DNA of 64,000 bases, from the NCBI GenBank assembly GCA_029941315.1, contig JAPYQE010000003.1, positions 1 through 64,000 on the forward strand. Reading direction: 5' to 3'. A program made the position numbers and the translations under genes. Below, in pieces: positions 53,112-62,070 of this stretch. The number at the start of each line of letters is the position of its first letter. The stretch's first letter is position 1. The notes beneath the pieces were generated by a model. The model did no database searches and was not told where the DNA came from. It worked only from the letters and a program-made list of their open reading frames with translations. The stretch comes from GCA-2724215 sp015660315. Lineage in GTDB: Bacteria; Latescibacterota; UBA2968; UBA8231.

Positions 53112-55073
53112 ATGACGGAACCAGCCAGAGACTTTCCCGAGGAAAAAGCGGAGGCGTCGCAGTCAGAGGAATACAATGCTGATGCCATTCAAGTTCTCAA
53201 GGGGCTTGAAGGCGTGCGCAAGCGCCCAGCTATGTATATCGGTGATACTGGTGAAAGTGGACTACATGAGCTAGTAAAAGAAATTGTCAATAATAGCGTT
53301 GACGAAGCGATGGCTGGCCGTTGTTCGCGTATCGATGTAACGATAACGGAACAAGGCACCGTTCATATCAAAGACGACGGACACGGTATCCCCACCGATT
53401 TCCATGCCGGTGAGAATAAGTCAGGCGTGGAAGTTGTGATGACCATGTTACATGCCGGCGGCAAATTCGACAAAAAAGCCTATCAAGTTTCGGGTGGTTT
53501 GCATGGTGTGGGTGCTTCGGTGGTCAATGCGTTATCCGAGTGGTGTACGGTGGAAGTCTGGCAAAAGGGCAAAGTACACTTGCAGAAATTCGCCCGAGGC
53601 GTTCCAGAAACGGGTCTGGATATCGTCGGTGAAACCGAAGAGACCGGTACTCTCATAGAGTTCAAGCCCGACGCAGAAATTTTCGAAACGGTAATATTCA
53701 GCTTCGAGTATATCGCCTACCGATTGCGCGAGCTAGCCTTTTTGACAAAAGGTCTTGAAATCAACGTGCGAGATGCCCGCAGCGGAGAAGAGGCCAAATA
53801 TCTCTACGAAGGTGGCATTGAGGAGTTTGTGCGTTTCCTCAACGAGGGGCGCAGCGTTTTGCACCCGGATCCGATCTATCTACAAGGTGAGCGCGACGGA
53901 GTCTCTGTGGAAGTTTCGATGCAGTACAACGATAGTTACCAAGAGACACTCTTCACCTACGCCAATAATATCAAAACCGACGATGGCGGCACTCACCTGG
54001 TGGGATTTCGCTCGGCGCTGACGCGGACAATTAATAGCTACGCGAATCGCAATAACTTGCTCAAAAATGTCAAATTTAACGTCGCCGGTGAAGATACACG
54101 AGAGGGCATTGCCGCTGTCATCAGCGTCAAAGTACCCGAGCCTCAGTTTGAAGGTCAGACCAAGGGCAAGCTAGGCAATAGCGAAGTCAAAGGCATCGTC
54201 GACTCCTTCGTGTCCGAAGCACTGAGCATGTATCTGGATGAAAATCCAGATGTAGCCAAACGCGTAATCGACAAAATCGTCGATGCCGGTCGTGCCCGCG
54301 AAGCGGCGCGCAAAGCCCGCGAACTGACCCGCCGTAAAGGCATACTGGATGGAGCTTCGCTGCCCGGCAAACTGGCAGACTGTTCGATTCGCGACCCAGA
54401 GAAAACAGAGATCTATTTGGTCGAGGGTGATTCGGCCGGTGGCTCGGCCGCAATGGCGCGCGATCAGAGTTTCCAAGCTGTCTTGCCGATGTTCGGCAAG
54501 CCGCTCAACGTCGAGAAGGCACGCATCGACCGCGTTATTGGCAACGACAAGTTATTGCCGTTGATTACGGCGCTCGGTACCAATCTTGGCGAAGAATACG
54601 ACATCGAGAAGCTGCGTTATGGCAAGGTCATTATTATGGCCGATGCCGATGTCGACGGCAGCCATATCCGCACGCTGATCATGACTTTCTTCTTTCGCTA
54701 TATGCGCGATCTGATCGAGAAGGGCAAACTCTACTTGGCCCAGCCACCGCTCTATCTCGTAAAGAAGGGCAAGCAAGAGCACTACGCCTTCGACGAAGTC
54801 GAGCGCGCCAAGCATATCGAAACGCTTGGCGGCGGCGAGACCGGTGAAGGCCGCGGTATTATGATACAGCGCTACAAAGGTTTGGGTGAAATGAACCCCG
54901 AGCAGCTCTGGGAAACGACGATGGATCCCAATCGGCGGACCTTGTTGCAAGTGAGAATAGACGACGCCGTCGAGGCCGAGCACTTGTTCACCCTACTGAT
55001 GGGCGAGCAAGTCGAGCCGCGTCGCGAATTTATCGAGAAATACGCATTGGATGTAAAGAACCTGGACATTTAA
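53112..55073 (+). CDS. gyrB: DNA gyrase subunit B
   Basis: 653 residues. The GHKL ATPase part (YIGDTGESGLHELVKEIVNN, GGLHGVGASVVNAL) and the TOPRIM part (EGDSAGGSA, IMADADVDGSHIRTL) are complete. One segment reads LPMFGKPLNVEKARIDR where most gyrases have LPLRGKILNVEKAR. With GyrA it introduces negative supercoils. The context next to gyrA and the gyrase-type GyrA tail support gyrase over topoisomerase IV. Confidence 0.96.
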   Translation: MTEPARDFPEEKAEASQSEEYNADAIQVLKGLEGVRKRPAMYIGDTGESGLHELVKEIVNNSVDEAMAGRCSRIDVTITEQGTVHIKDDGHGIPTDFHAGENKSGVEVVMTMLHAGGKFDKKAYQVSGGLHGVGASVVNALSEWCTVEVWQKGKVHLQKFARGVPETGLDIVGETEETGTLIEFKPDAEIFETVIFSFEYIAYRLRELAFLTKGLEINVRDARSGEEAKYLYEGGIEEFVRFLNEGRSVLHPDPIYLQGERDGVSVEVSMQYNDSYQETLFTYANNIKTDDGGTHLVGFRSALTRTINSYANRNNLLKNVKFNVAGEDTREGIAAVISVKVPEPQFEGQTKGKLGNSEVKGIVDSFVSEALSMYLDENPDVAKRVIDKIVDAGRAREAARKARELTRRKGILDGASLPGKLADCSIRDPEKTEIYLVEGDSAGGSAAMARDQSFQAVLPMFGKPLNVEKARIDRVIGNDKLLPLITALGTNLGEEYDIEKLRYGKVIIMADADVDGSHIRTLIMTFFFRYMRDLIEKGKLYLAQPPLYLVKKGKQEHYAFDEVERAKHIETLGGGETGEGRGIMIQRYKGLGEMNPEQLWETTMDPNRRTLLQVRIDDAVEAEHLFTLLMGEQVEPRREFIEKYALDVKNLDI

Positions 55074-55102
55074 CCATAGCCAAACCCCAAAGGTAGAGGT
55101 TG

Positions 55103-57718
55103 ATGACAGAACAAACAGAAGCTCCAGAATCAAGAGTAATACAGGTCAAAATCGAGGAGGAACTCAAGACATCCTTCCTCGACTATTCCATGAGTTTCAT
55201 CTTATCTCGTGCACTACCCGATGTGCGCGATGGGCTCAAACCATCGCAACGCCGCATCCTAGTGGCGATGAATGATCTGAGCTTGGCGCCCAACCGCGGC
55301 TACCGCAAATGCGCCAAGATCGCTGGCGACACTTCGGGCAACTATCACCCGCACGGCGAGGCTATCGTCTATCCAACGCTGGTCCATATGGCGCAGGATT
55401 TTCGCATGCGCTATCCGCTGGTGCTAGGCCAGGGCAACTTTGGCTCGATCGACGGCTATCCACCGGCGGCGATGCGCTATACCGAAGCGCGCCTGACTTG
55501 GCCGTCGATGGAATCGCTGGCCGATCTCGAAAAAAACACGGTCGAATACGTCAACAACTACGATGAGACCCGACAAGAGCCGCAAGTTTTGCCCTCTAAG
55601 TTCCCCAACCTGCTCTGCAATGGTTCGATGGGCATCGCCGTGGGCATGGCCACCAAGATCCCTCCGCACAACCTGCGGGAGATCGCCGGCGGTCTCAAAG
55701 CGCTTATCGACAATCCCGATATCGAGATTGACGAGCTGATGGAGTACGTCAAAGCGCCTGACTTCCCCACCGGCGGTGTGATCTACGGAATGAGCGGAGT
55801 GCGGCAAGCCTATCGCACCGGTCGGGGCATGGTCTACCTGAGGGCTCGCGCGGATATCGAGACGCTCAAGAATGGCCGCGAAAATATAATTATCACCGAA
55901 ATCCCCTTCTTGGTTAACAAGTCTAACCTGCTCGAAAAAATCGCCGATCTAGTGCGCGATAAAACCATAGAGGGTTTGAGTAATATCCGCGACGAATCGG
56001 GCCGCAATGGTTTGCGTATCGTCTTCGAGTGCAAGCGCGATGCCCAAGCCGAGGTCGTGCTGAACCAGCTCTATAGCCACAGCATGCTGCAAACGACCTA
56101 CGGGGTGATGATGCTGGCCATCGTCAAGGCCCGCCCCGAGATGCTCAATATCAAGCAAATGCTGGAGCACTATGTCGAGCACCGCCACGATGTGATCGTG
56201 CGGCGCACGCAGTTCGACCTGGAAAAGGCCGAGGCGAGGGCCCATATCCTCGAAGGTCTGCGCATCGCGCTGGATAATATTGATGCGGTGATCGCGACGA
56301 TCCGCGGATCGTCGAACGTCGAAGAAGCGCGCAATCGGTTGATGGAACAATTCGAATTGAGCGAACTGCAATGCCAGGCCATCCTGAGCATGCCTTTGCA
56401 GCGTTTGACCGGGCTGGAGCGCGACAAGATCGAAAGCGAGTTCAACGAATTAATGGTGATGATCGAAGATCTGCGCGGCATTCTCGCAAGCCCAGAGCGG
56501 CAGATGCAGATTATCAAGGACGAAATCGACGAAGTCACCGAGCGCTTCGGCGATGAGCGCCGTACCGAGATCGTCTATGCGGCGGAAGAGTTTGATATCG
56601 AAAACCTGATCGCCGAAGAGGACATGGTCGTCACGATTTCGCGCGAGGGTTATATCAAGCGGATGCCGCCCAGGGCTTATCGCGTACAGAACCGCGGTGG
56701 TCGTGGTGTGACGGGCATGAAGACCAAAGAGGAGGATTTTGTCGAACACCTCTTTGTCGCTTCGACCCACTCCTACATGATGTTCTTGACGTCTAAGGGC
56801 AAGTGTTATTGGCTCAAGGTCTATCGCATACCAGAGGGCGAGCGCACGGCACGGGGCCGACCCATCGTCAACCTGTTGCCGATCGACCAGGATGACCAGA
56901 TCTGTACGATCGTGCCCGTTCGCGAATTCACTGACGATCAATATCTGTTCACTGCCACGCGCAATGGCATCGTCAAAAAAACCGTTCTCTCGGCCTATCA
57001 GAACATTCGCCGCGACGGGATTATCGCCCTAAAGATCCAAGAGGACGACGATTTGATCGGCGCGGCGATTACCAACGGACAGCAAGATATTTCGTTGCTG
57101 ACGCGCAGTGGGTTGGCGATGCGTTTCAACGAAGACGAAGTGCGCCGTATGGGCCGAGTCTCGGCCGGCGTTAAAGGCGTTACTCTGCGCCCCGGCGATG
57201 AGGTCGTGGATATGGTCGTATTAAGTGAAGACAGCACCTTGCTGACAATTTGCGAAAATGGCTATGGCAAACGTTCCAGCCAGACAGAATATCCCTGCAA
57301 GCATCGCGGCGGCAAGGGGGTCATCGATATCAAGACCACCGAACGCAATGGCGATGTCGTAGCTTGCAAAGAGGTTCAGGCCGAAGAAGAGATCATGGTC
57401 ATAACGCAAAATGGCATTATGATCCGCCAGACCGTAGAAGGCCTCTCCACCATCGGTCGCAATACGCAAGGCGTTAGGGTGATCAACCTCGGCGAAGGCG
57501 ACAGGGTTATCGACATGACGCGCCTGCCCAAGAGCGAAGATGAAATACTCGAAGGTGAGGGCGAGGGTGAAGGTGAGGGCGAAGCTCTGGTTGACGGGGC
57601 GGAGGTAGCAGAAAATGGAGAAACTGCAAGTGAAGCCGCGAACGCCGAAGCTGAAGATATAAACGAGGGCGCAGGCGGAGAGATGGAAGAAGATGCGCCG
57701 AGGGAGGGCGCTGAGTAA
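55103..57718 (+). CDS. gyrA: DNA gyrase subunit A
   Basis: 871 residues from ATG 55103. The catalytic Tyr lies in MRYTEARLT near residue 125. The C-terminal beta-pinwheel has the GyrA box as QNRGGRGVTGMK, which marks gyrase. The last 50 residues are an acidic tail with a GEGEGEGE run encoded by near-repeats at about 57550-57585. Acidic tails tune supercoiling in other species. Confidence 0.96.
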   Translation: MTEQTEAPESRVIQVKIEEELKTSFLDYSMSFILSRALPDVRDGLKPSQRRILVAMNDLSLAPNRGYRKCAKIAGDTSGNYHPHGEAIVYPTLVHMAQDFRMRYPLVLGQGNFGSIDGYPPAAMRYTEARLTWPSMESLADLEKNTVEYVNNYDETRQEPQVLPSKFPNLLCNGSMGIAVGMATKIPPHNLREIAGGLKALIDNPDIEIDELMEYVKAPDFPTGGVIYGMSGVRQAYRTGRGMVYLRARADIETLKNGRENIIITEIPFLVNKSNLLEKIADLVRDKTIEGLSNIRDESGRNGLRIVFECKRDAQAEVVLNQLYSHSMLQTTYGVMMLAIVKARPEMLNIKQMLEHYVEHRHDVIVRRTQFDLEKAEARAHILEGLRIALDNIDAVIATIRGSSNVEEARNRLMEQFELSELQCQAILSMPLQRLTGLERDKIESEFNELMVMIEDLRGILASPERQMQIIKDEIDEVTERFGDERRTEIVYAAEEFDIENLIAEEDMVVTISREGYIKRMPPRAYRVQNRGGRGVTGMKTKEEDFVEHLFVASTHSYMMFLTSKGKCYWLKVYRIPEGERTARGRPIVNLLPIDQDDQICTIVPVREFTDDQYLFTATRNGIVKKTVLSAYQNIRRDGIIALKIQEDDDLIGAAITNGQQDISLLTRSGLAMRFNEDEVRRMGRVSAGVKGVTLRPGDEVVDMVVLSEDSTLLTICENGYGKRSSQTEYPCKHRGGKGVIDIKTTERNGDVVACKEVQAEEEIMVITQNGIMIRQTVEGLSTIGRNTQGVRVINLGEGDRVIDMTRLPKSEDEILEGEGEGEGEGEALVDGAEVAENGETASEAANAEAEDINEGAGGEMEEDAPREGAE

Positions 57719-57730
57719 GGGCGAACGGGG

Positions 57731-57759
57731 TTGACCTAAGACAGTGCCTCCTTTATATT
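57731..57759 (+). promoter_or_regulatory. Promoter of the tRNA cluster
   Basis: TTGACC (57731-57736), a 17-bp spacer and TATATT (57754-57759), 21 bases before the first tRNA. Confidence 0.65.
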
Positions 57760-57780
57760 TACCCCTCGCTGAAGGGTTGA

Positions 57781-57864
57781 GGAGGGTTAGACCTAATTGG
57801 TAAGGCAGCGGTCTTGAAAACCGCCGGGTTCACGCCCTTGAGGGTTCGAGTCCCTCACCCTCCG
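57781..57864 (+). tRNA. tRNA-Ser (anticodon UGA)
   Basis: Acceptor GGAGGGT/ACCCTCC, anticodon stem GCGGT/ACCGC with loop CTTGAAA (TGA at 57815-57817), a long variable arm and a T arm with AGGGTTCGAGTCCCT. CCA is not encoded. Confidence 0.93.
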
Positions 57865-57894
57865 CCGGTATAAAAGTTTGTTAAAAATAGTCAC

Positions 57895-57986
57895 GGAGAG
57901 ATGACCGAGTGGCCGAAGGTGGCAGCCTGCTAAGCTGTTGTATGGGGTAACCTGTACCGAGGGTTCGAATCCCTCTCTCTCCGCCA
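57895..57986 (+). tRNA. tRNA-Ser (anticodon GCU)
   Basis: Acceptor GGAGAGA/TCTCTCC, anticodon loop CTGCTAA (GCT), a long variable arm and a normal T arm. Discriminator G and CCA are encoded (57984-57986). Confidence 0.93.
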
Positions 57987-58000
57987 TATTTTATGATAGT

Positions 58001-58076
58001 TGCCTCCTAGCACAATTGGTAGTGCGCCTGACTCTGGATCAGGAGGTTCTAGGTTCGAGCCCTAGGGAGGCAGCCA
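58001..58076 (+). tRNA. tRNA-Gln (anticodon CUG)
   Basis: Acceptor TGCCTCC/GGAGGCA, anticodon stem CCTGA/TCAGG with loop CTCTGGA (CTG), T arm CTAGG-TTCGAGC-CCTAG, and encoded CCA. It reads CAG and complements the UUG isoacceptor at 7014. Confidence 0.95.
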
Positions 58077-58081
58077 ACATT

Positions 58082-58120
58082 AGGTTCCTGGAGTGAAAGA
58101 CTTCAGGAACCTCTTTTTTT
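58082..58120 (+). terminator. Intrinsic terminator of the tRNA cluster
   Basis: AGGTTCCTG pairs with CAGGAACCT; the helix continues inward around a GAAAG-type loop, and a run of seven T follows. Confidence 0.9.
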
Positions 58121-58230
58121 GTACGATTGTTTAGTTGCCGCGCATTGCACAGGCACTCCATTTACAAAAAGAAGCTCAACAATATATTCTAAAAAATAGC
58201 TGATAAATCTTATAAAGGAGCAATCGCATA

Positions 58231-58575
58231 ATGCGCCGCATTAAAATTGGCGTTGCAGCTATGGCTGTATTGCTCGTCAGTACCGCGGGTGCTGAAGAAT
58301 ATCAGATCGATTCTGAGCACTCGAGCGTGGCCTTTAGTATTCGTCATTTGGTCCGTCGCACCAGTGGCCAATTCAACGAATTCTCCGGATCGATTCATTT
58401 AGAAGCCTTAGGCACAGCCACGCATCCGTATAATAAAAAACCAGTGGCCGGTTTCGAAACCAGAACGGTGTTTTTGCGCTCTGACTATGCGGTTAATAGT
58501 TGGACTGATGCGGCCAGCGTTTTAGGTGACGAGGTAAAGGTTCGCTTGACTATCGAAGCTATTGGGGGCGAATAA
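58231..58575 (+). CDS. YceI-family protein lacking the central part
   Basis: 114 residues with AAAGGAG ahead of the ATG and a signal peptide (ends TAGA). Residues 24-55 (YQIDSEHSSVAFSIRHLVRR) match the start of YceI lipocalin-like proteins. Residues 60-112 (LGTATHPYNKKPVAGFETRT, then SVLGDEVKVRLTIEA) match the end. Normal members have about 190 residues; roughly 75-80 central residues are missing without a frameshift. YceI proteins bind polyisoprenoids in the periplasm. The shortened protein may not fold as a full barrel. Confidence 0.8.
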   Translation: MRRIKIGVAAMAVLLVSTAGAEEYQIDSEHSSVAFSIRHLVRRTSGQFNEFSGSIHLEALGTATHPYNKKPVAGFETRTVFLRSDYAVNSWTDAASVLGDEVKVRLTIEAIGGE

Positions 58576-58596
58576 GCGCGCTAAGCATTGATGCAT

Positions 58597-58617
58597 AGGG
58601 CGTGGCCCTGTTTTTTT
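58597..58617 (+). terminator. Probable terminator after the YceI gene
   Basis: A short stem AGGGC/GCCCT with loop GTG is followed by GTTTTTTT, 22 bases after the stop codon. Confidence 0.5.
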
Positions 58618-58775
58618 GCGGCTCAACGAGATCTTTATAATCTTCATTAGATATTGACAATATTGGATATAGGATCTATCGTAGAAAATCTGGATAGGGC
58701 TTTCTTCTCCGCGTTTTCGCGTCGCCCACAAGCTTTCATAACGCAGCGCCTAACCTCTCAGCACGACCCAAGCCG

Positions 58776-59915
58776 ATGGATACCCGCCGCAAAGAACAGC
58801 TGATCGCCTGGGGATTCCTTACGCCAGCACTTGTCGTCTTGGCTGGTTTCGGACTCTTTCCGATTGGCTATGCCTTCTATGTCAGCTTGCACAAGTGGCG
58901 CATAAAGAAAGAAGCGCTGATCGGGTTCGAGCATTATGTCCGTGCTTTGGGCGATCCCGAGCATTTGTTCTTCTTGCTATTGGGGGTCGGGATCGTCTGG
59001 GCTGCTTATCGCTTGCGCAGCCACCTACTCGAACGCGGCCTGCCTTCTGTCTATGTTTACCTGGCTTGGGGTGTCCTTTTGCTGCCCGGCCTTTGGGTGT
59101 TGTTCGAGCCGGGTTTGAACGGCTTGGCAGCCACGGGCGATCCGGCGCTATACAATGGCTTTAAGGTTACTTTCTTCTACGCGATTGGCACCATTCCGCT
59201 ACAGCTGAGTTTGGCAACCGGTCTGGCTTATTTGCTTTTTAAAAGCATGCGGGCCAAGGGCACGTTCCGCATTTTGTTTTTTTTGCCCTATGTCACGCCA
59301 GTCATCGCCTCTGCAGTGGTCTTCCGAACGATCTTTAGCCCCCACCCGTCCTCATTGGCCAATCGTTTTTGGAGCACTTTCGGGTTGGAAAACCAACGCT
59401 GGCTTTACGAGGGTAAGTCGGTGGTTGCCTTGTTGTTGCGGGGCGCTGGAATGGAGGCTTGGCCGACATGGGTGGATAGTTGTTTTCCCAGTATGGCTTT
59501 GACTTCGATCATCCTCTATAACATTTGGGTCTATGTTGGTTATGATACGGTGATCTTGCTAGCCGGGTTAAGCGCTATCCCTAGGCACTATTACGAAGCA
59601 GCGGAGATGGACGGGGCCAATGGGTGGCAGGTCTTTCGCCATATCACTCTGCCCTTGGTCTCCCCCACCCTATTCTTTTTGTCGATGGTGGCGGTAATCG
59701 GTACGTTCAAAGCGTTTAACCATATTTATATTATGCGTACGCCTGGGGCGCGAGAATCTGTCGATGTGCTCAGTATCGCCATTTTTGACCAGATTTTTGA
59801 GTATCACAACGCCGGTTATGCCTCGGCGATGGCCTTTGTGCTCTTTGTTGCAATCTTGGTGCTGACACTATTGCAGAATCAGGTGTTTGGCAAGCGGGTG
59901 TTCTATGGCGATTAA
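58776..59915 (+). CDS. Sugar-type ABC transporter permease (MalF/UgpA-like)
   Basis: 379 residues, inner membrane. The ABC permease EAA loop (YYEAAEMDGANGWQVFRHIT) is clear near residue 275. It is longer than the usual 290-310 residues because of an inserted segment at about 55-125 that holds two further hydrophobic stretches (FFLLLGVGIVWAAYRL and VYLAWGVLLLPGLWVLF). It pairs with the next permease and the binding lipoprotein. No ATPase gene lies nearby. Confidence 0.93.
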   Translation: MDTRRKEQLIAWGFLTPALVVLAGFGLFPIGYAFYVSLHKWRIKKEALIGFEHYVRALGDPEHLFFLLLGVGIVWAAYRLRSHLLERGLPSVYVYLAWGVLLLPGLWVLFEPGLNGLAATGDPALYNGFKVTFFYAIGTIPLQLSLATGLAYLLFKSMRAKGTFRILFFLPYVTPVIASAVVFRTIFSPHPSSLANRFWSTFGLENQRWLYEGKSVVALLLRGAGMEAWPTWVDSCFPSMALTSIILYNIWVYVGYDTVILLAGLSAIPRHYYEAAEMDGANGWQVFRHITLPLVSPTLFFLSMVAVIGTFKAFNHIYIMRTPGARESVDVLSIAIFDQIFEYHNAGYASAMAFVLFVAILVLTLLQNQVFGKRVFYGD

Positions 59916-60741
59916 GGGGGGGAAAACCTGGTTAGTATACGGTGGCTTAGGGCTAGGTGGTTTAGCGGCGGGTTTCCCTTTTGCGTGGATGTTGCTCGCT
60001 TCTTTTATGACCCGGGGAGAGTCGTTGCGCCGGGTCTTTTTGCCCGAGAGTGTACAGTGGGGCAATTATCTCAAAGCCTGGCAGGAAGCAGATTTCGGTC
60101 TCTATTTCGAGAATTCGTTAATTATTGCGGTTGTACAGGTAAGCGGAACCCTGCTCTTTTCGCTGCTGGCGGCGTATCCGTTGGCGCGCATGGAATTTCG
60201 TGGGCGGGATGCAGTTTTTGCTGGCGTATTGGCTACGTTGATGATTCCCGAGACCGTGACCATCGTACCAAATTTTCTTACGGTAACCTGGTTGCACCGC
60301 AATATGCCTTTCGCTTGGCTCAACAACTGGCCGGCGATGACCATTCCCTTTATGGCCAGCGCTTTTAGTATTTTCCTGTTGCGCCAGTTTATGCGCGGTA
60401 TTCCCAATGAGTTATGGGATTCAGCGCGCATAGACGGTGCTGGCCATGTGCGTTTCCTATTTCAGATTTTGCTGCCCTTATGTCGAGCCCCCCTCCTGAC
60501 GGTGGGCATGTTTACGTATATTGGTTCATGGAACGCGTTGGCCTGGCCCTTATTGGTGACCAATACACCAGATTGGCGCCCGATCTCGGTTGGCTTGCAG
60601 CAATTCGTTAGCGAGGCCGGGGCCGAGGTGCATTTGCAAATGGCCGGGGCCGTAATTGCAACCGTCCCCGTATTGCTGGCGTATTTCCTTATACAGCGCG
60701 AATTCACCGAAGGTATTTCCATGTCTGGACTCAAAGGATAG
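59905..60741 (+). CDS. Sugar-type ABC transporter permease (MalG/UgpE-like)
   Basis: 278 residues from ATG 59905, overlapping the preceding stop by 11 bases; an alternative ATG at 59887 adds six residues. Six membrane helices and the EAA loop (ELWDSARIDGAGHVRFLFQI) are typical of the second permease of carbohydrate importers. Confidence 0.92.
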   Translation: MAIKGGKTWLVYGGLGLGGLAAGFPFAWMLLASFMTRGESLRRVFLPESVQWGNYLKAWQEADFGLYFENSLIIAVVQVSGTLLFSLLAAYPLARMEFRGRDAVFAGVLATLMIPETVTIVPNFLTVTWLHRNMPFAWLNNWPAMTIPFMASAFSIFLLRQFMRGIPNELWDSARIDGAGHVRFLFQILLPLCRAPLLTVGMFTYIGSWNALAWPLLVTNTPDWRPISVGLQQFVSEAGAEVHLQMAGAVIATVPVLLAYFLIQREFTEGISMSGLKG

Positions 60742-60745
60742 AACG

Positions 60746-62068
60746 ATGAAACTGAAGAATGGGGTAGCGGGAATTTTATGCGCTGTTCTCTCGGCTTGCG
60801 GTGGCCAACAAGAAACGGTGCAAGAGCAGCAGGCCGATCTAGAGACGCTCAACCCCGAAGGTCAAGAGGTTGTTTTCTGGTATCAGCATACCCGCGAACG
60901 AGAAGAAGCCCTACAAAAGCTGATCGCCGACTTTAACCAGAGCAATAGCCACAGAATTAGCGTGCGCGGTGAATATGTCGGTCGCTATGGGGACATTTAC
61001 AACAAGATGAACGTAGGTATCCAGAGCGGTTCGCTGGCCGCAAGTTTGGTCGTAGCCTATCAAAACCAGGCGATGGCGTATTATCAGGCCGATGGCATCG
61101 TGGATATAACGCCCTATATGGAATCGCCCAAATGGGGTTTTTCGCCAGAAGAGCGCCAGGATTACGTGCAAGCCTTTCTCCGCCAGGATAATGTCGGCGG
61201 TGCCCAGATCGGTTTCCCGCCGAATCGCTCGATGGAGTTGCTCTATTACAACCTCGACTGGCTGCGCGAGCTAGGCTATGACAAACCGCCAGCGGATTGG
61301 GATGAATTCGCGAAGATGTGCCGCTTGGCGAAGCAACGGCCTTTTAGCAAAAGCAAAGATACTTCGCGCAGCTTAGGTTTCTTGCTCGATATCGACACCA
61401 GCCGATTGGCCGCGATGGTCTTTAGTCGCGGCGGCGATCTGGTCAATGCAGATGGCACCGCTTATCTCTTGGACTCGCCCGAGGTCAGGGCCGCCTTGGA
61501 GTTGATGCGCGAATTATCGGCGGCGGGTGTCATAGACGTCGCCGGTGAGCAGGACGCCGAACTGAACGAGTTTGTCACCGGGCAAATCCTCTTTTCCCAG
61601 GATTCTTCCTCCGGCTTGCCCTTTTACAAAAGCGGTATTGAAGATGCTGGGTTGGATTTCGAGTGGGGTGTGACACATCCGCCGCAGACGGGCGAGACGC
61701 CGGTGGTCGACATCTATGGAGCTAGCGTATCGATTTGCGCCAGCACGCCCGAGAAGCAATTGGCAGCGTGGTTATTTCTCAAGTGGCTCACCGGGTCTGA
61801 GCAGCAGGCAAGGTGGGTGCGGGCGAGCAATTACTTTCCGGTGCGCAAGAGCACGGCCAAAGAGTTGCAGGGTTATTTTGCGGAAAACCCGCACTACGGG
61901 GTGGCCTTCAGCATGTTGGACTACGGGAAGTCCGAGCCGACCATCGCGAGCTATCAGCAAGTGCGAAGGTTGATTCAAAAAGCGATGGTCGAGGCGATTG
62001 AAGGCGGGAATATGGACCAAGTGCTGGCAGATTTGCAGCTTGCGGCTAATAAGACGATTGAGCAATAA
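60746..62068 (+). CDS. Sugar-binding lipoprotein of the ABC transporter
   Basis: 440 residues from ATG 60746 with AAAGGA ahead; the frame opens earlier inside the permease gene. A lipobox (LSACGG) follows a short signal. The body is a family 1 extracellular solute-binding protein (VVFWYQHTREREEALQKLIA start, many Trp, Tyr and Asp). It should bind an oligosaccharide or sulfated-sugar product and hand it to the permeases. Confidence 0.92.
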   Translation: MKLKNGVAGILCAVLSACGGQQETVQEQQADLETLNPEGQEVVFWYQHTREREEALQKLIADFNQSNSHRISVRGEYVGRYGDIYNKMNVGIQSGSLAASLVVAYQNQAMAYYQADGIVDITPYMESPKWGFSPEERQDYVQAFLRQDNVGGAQIGFPPNRSMELLYYNLDWLRELGYDKPPADWDEFAKMCRLAKQRPFSKSKDTSRSLGFLLDIDTSRLAAMVFSRGGDLVNADGTAYLLDSPEVRAALELMRELSAAGVIDVAGEQDAELNEFVTGQILFSQDSSSGLPFYKSGIEDAGLDFEWGVTHPPQTGETPVVDIYGASVSICASTPEKQLAAWLFLKWLTGSEQQARWVRASNYFPVRKSTAKELQGYFAENPHYGVAFSMLDYGKSEPTIASYQQVRRLIQKAMVEAIEGGNMDQVLADLQLAANKTIEQ

Positions 62069-62070
62069 GC

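Noticed and set aside
58522..58731. Minus-strand frame of 69 codons after the YceI gene
   Set aside because: It has no ribosome site or motif, and it overlaps the YceI end and its terminator.
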